From: Paludibacteraceae bacterium
GTDB taxonomy: Bacteria; Bacteroidota; Bacteroidia; Bacteroidales; Paludibacteraceae
NCBI GenBank assembly: GCA_017450605.1
Contig: JAFSTG010000091.1
Coordinates: 1-40,397, forward strand
DNA: 40,397 bases
Direction: 5' to 3'
Part shown: in pieces, positions 38,564 to 40,397 of the stretch
How the letters are laid out: each line of letters opens with the position of its first letter
Numbering within the stretch: the first letter of the stretch is position 1
Notes under the pieces: generated by a model
The model's input: the letters and a program-made list of their open reading frames with translations, nothing else
Told to the model about the DNA's origin: nothing
The model's database searches: none
Translations under genes and position numbers: made by a program

Positions 38564-38571
38564 CAAAGTTA
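38564..38571 (-). promoter_or_regulatory. -7 box upstream of ogt
   Basis: Minus-strand TAACTTTG fits TAnnTTTG about 47 bases before the ATG. Behind it are repeats of AATTCTCAAAGTA (near 38601 and 38630), possibly a regulator site. No standard -33 box is at the right distance. Confidence 0.5.
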
Positions 38572-38801
38572 CAAAATATTCTCAATTTGTATAGGACAAA
38601 TTCTCAAAGTATCTATAGAAAATTCTCAAAGTAACACAATTAGTATTCCGCGTTCCCAATTTTATCCATTGCCGATTATTAAGGATTTCAACACTATATC
38701 TCATTAGTGTTCTGTCGGTCTATCGTCAGGTATCTGTCTCGTGTGTCTCTCGTAAACGGCAGGTAAGAGTAAAAAGGAAGAAAGAGAAATACGAAATATG
38801 G

Positions 38802-39800
38802 CTACTTCTTCTTGTATATATCTTCAATTATTAGAAATCCTACCCGCAAGCCGAAATGACCGGGATCGGAATAATTATTGTAGTCCTCTGTCAATTCGTT
38901 CTTTCCTGTATAATTATGCACACGAGACGAACCAAAAATTTCCTGCAACAGTCTCAGATCTTGTGGATTAACCTCCGGATTTGTGTAGCAATAGCCGGGT
39001 GAAAGAATGATATGATAGTCTGTCTCTTTCTCGTTCAATATAACTCGTATATGTCGTAGTTGTTTCTCAAATTGTTGAGTAATAACAGGCTTTGAGACAG
39101 GTACTTTGTACCCGGAATGTTCTATCGTTGAAAAGAAAGTCGTGCGCGTCATTTCCGTACAGAGTTTCAAACTGTCTTGTGCCGGTAATTCGGTGTAATT
39201 CAAAGCACAAGTATTATCCCAATCGTTTGTTATGGTGTCAGAACAACATGTTTCTTTCACATGGTGTAATCTATATTGAATACTCTTACGCCATAATGAC
39301 GGTTTTTGTATAAAGTTAAAGAATTGATAAACATTATATGTGAATTTTGTGTGCCCTGTGAACATGTAATGCTTCATGGACAAAGCTTCTTTAGGTAATT
39401 GGTTGCTACTAAATGTTCCCGGAATGTCGAACATTATTAACGCGTTGTTAATAGGAATATCATGCTCGTTAAGATAATTCATCTTCAACTCAATTCCAGT
39501 TAAACTCTCTCCCCATGCTTGAAATAAAAAAGGCTGAGCACCTTCGGGCAAATAGGTTTTCCATTGATACGTATTCATACCGCCACCGCGTGAACTGCTG
39601 AAAATGAAAGAATTGTAGTGATAAGTGGGATTGTTGCGAAGAAATAACTCTGTGGAAAGATATTCACGATTTGTTACATCCACATCATTTATATCAAAAG
39701 CATGGAGGCAACGAAACGGATCAGTCCATAAGTATATGGATACCAAAATCACTAATGGAATCGCAATGCCGATTGTTATTGTTATGATAAATCTTTTCAT
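38802..39800 (-). CDS. Membrane-anchored partner of an MBOAT acyltransferase
   Basis: The 332-residue protein has an N-terminal membrane helix (IITITIGIAIPLVILVSIYL) and an outer part with FIFSSSRGGGMNTYQWKTYL near 70-90, which looks like an SGNH-type Ser block, and a late GHF near the end (SDPGHFGLRVGF) that would hold the catalytic His. The gene lies five bases after the MBOAT gene, the usual pair for O-acetylation of a surface glycan or lipid, as with AlgI and AlgJ/X or DltB and DltD. The substrate is unknown. Confidence 0.65.
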   Translation of the reverse strand: MKRFIITITIGIAIPLVILVSIYLWTDPFRCLHAFDINDVDVTNREYLSTELFLRNNPTYHYNSFIFSSSRGGGMNTYQWKTYLPEGAQPFLFQAWGESLTGIELKMNYLNEHDIPINNALIMFDIPGTFSSNQLPKEALSMKHYMFTGHTKFTYNVYQFFNFIQKPSLWRKSIQYRLHHVKETCCSDTITNDWDNTCALNYTELPAQDSLKLCTEMTRTTFFSTIEHSGYKVPVSKPVITQQFEKQLRHIRVILNEKETDYHIILSPGYCYTNPEVNPQDLRLLQEIFGSSRVHNYTGKNELTEDYNNYSDPGHFGLRVGFLIIEDIYKKK

Positions 39801-39805
39801 GTTGA

Positions 39806-40397
39806 TTAGAATTGAAAATAGATAAATGATTGACTGTTTCCTGCAAATTCAAGCATACAGAGTACAAGTATATAAATAACGCCAATTCGTGCCCATTGTG
39901 GAACATGGGAAAGGCAAAAAGGATGTTCTTTGTCTCTGTCAAACCATTCTACAATAAGCATTATTGCAGTAAAGAAAAGTGTTCGTTTGAGACCACTAAT
40001 AATCATTGGAATGGAAAATAGTGATGTAGTTCCAAGTCCGCAAACATATTCCCATGCTTGTGTGATGGTTTCAGCTCGGAAAATAATCCAGCCTATTACC
40101 ACGAGTGCAAATGTGAAGATAATTTGTAAGCACTCTTTCCAATTCGGCAAGATGTGCCCTTCGGCTACTTGGTTGGTGTATTTGCGGTTCTTGCCAAGGA
40201 GGATGAGAGGGAGGAAGAGAAGTGAGTGGTATGCGCCCCAAGCAATAAAGGTCCAGTTCGCACCATGCCAGAAGCCGGACAAGAGGAAGATGACAAAGGT
40301 ATTACGGACTATAATCCATTTCTTGTAACGGTCGGGGTGCTTAATGTGCGCTGAGACTTCAGGACGGCTGCCGCCAAGCGGAATATAGACATAATAT
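39806..40397 (-). CDS. MBOAT O-acyltransferase, C-terminal part (cut by window edge)
   Basis: The frame is open to the window edge. It reads [11 protein letters not shown], then [20 protein letters not shown] with the conserved His, followed by several membrane helices ([50 protein letters not shown]). This is the classical MBOAT end, as in AlgI. It moves acyl groups across the inner membrane onto an extracellular sugar polymer. The N-terminal part lies outside the window. Confidence 0.9.
   Translation of the reverse strand, partial: YYVYIPLGGSRPEVSAHIKHPDRYKKWIIVRNTFVIFLLSGFWHGANWTFIAWGAYHSLLFLPLILLGKNRKYTNQVAEGHILPNWKECLQIIFTFALVVIGWIIFRAETITQAWEYVCGLGTTSLFSIPMIISGLKRTLFFTAIMLIVEWFDRDKEHPFCLSHVPQWARIGVIYILVLCMLEFAGNSQSFIYFQF

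Noticed and set aside
1-40397. CRISPR array or tRNA genes
   Set aside because: No regular direct repeat with spacers was seen; the dispersed palindromes are single and far apart. No tRNA cloverleaf was recognised, including at the prophage junctions.

Overview
The window holds an essentially complete Mu-like transposable prophage (about 753-36844, roughly 36.1 kb) in a chromosome of the order Bacteroidales (phylum Bacteroidota). The host call rests on repeated promoters of the Bacteroidales type (TTTG, about 19 bases, TAnnTTTG), on phage proteins of the DUF6046 and DUF2586 types, and on an IS982-type transposase end in the flank. Genus cannot be read from the sequence.

Flanks. On the left are the 3' end of an IS982-type transposase, a DUF2442-like gene remnant and a hairpin-rich intergenic region with a terminator. 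On the right are an O6-alkylguanine-DNA alkyltransferase with a repeat insertion, a membrane-anchored partner protein and the end of an MBOAT O-acyltransferase. The prophage splits one host gene. Joining 533-752 to 36849-37810 restores a single reading frame, and CCTG is duplicated at both junctions. Both prophage ends carry inverted copies of an AAAAAGAAAAGTACAATT-like motif, the probable transposase sites.

Phage layout, from the c-end (right side of the window). A LexA/CI-type repressor (35120-35878) reads right from a promoter that faces the early promoter. The early operon reads left: a Ner-like protein, small unknown genes, MuA transposase, MuB ATPase, a second P-loop ATPase, a gp16-like protein, Gam, small zinc-finger proteins, a HAD-like protein and a possible late activator. 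Late genes form two divergent operons from one control region (18676-18785) that carries a tandem dyad between two promoters. The rightward late operon has terminase, gp36-like, endolysin, lysis genes, portal, MuF-like head protein with a toxin-like C-terminus, gpG-like and gp37-like genes. The leftward operon has protease/scaffold, capsid, sheath, tube, frameshifted tail chaperones, tape measure, baseplate and fibre genes.

The right genetic end (753-4300), where Mu carries its DNA modification gene mom, is an accessory region. It has a thymidylate-synthase-like protein with the Asn-to-Asp change expected of a dCMP-acting enzyme, coupled to a D12-class adenine methyltransferase; a divergent, promoter-driven structured RNA with a 10-bp closing stem and a 15-bp hairpin (retron-like shape, but no reverse transcriptase); and a tyrosine recombinase next to the tail fibre. 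A family of about 20-bp palindromes with covarying arms lies at gene junctions only inside the prophage. Two late genes lack a standard start codon and begin at CTGA overlaps, one of them also carrying a textbook -1 frameshift signal.
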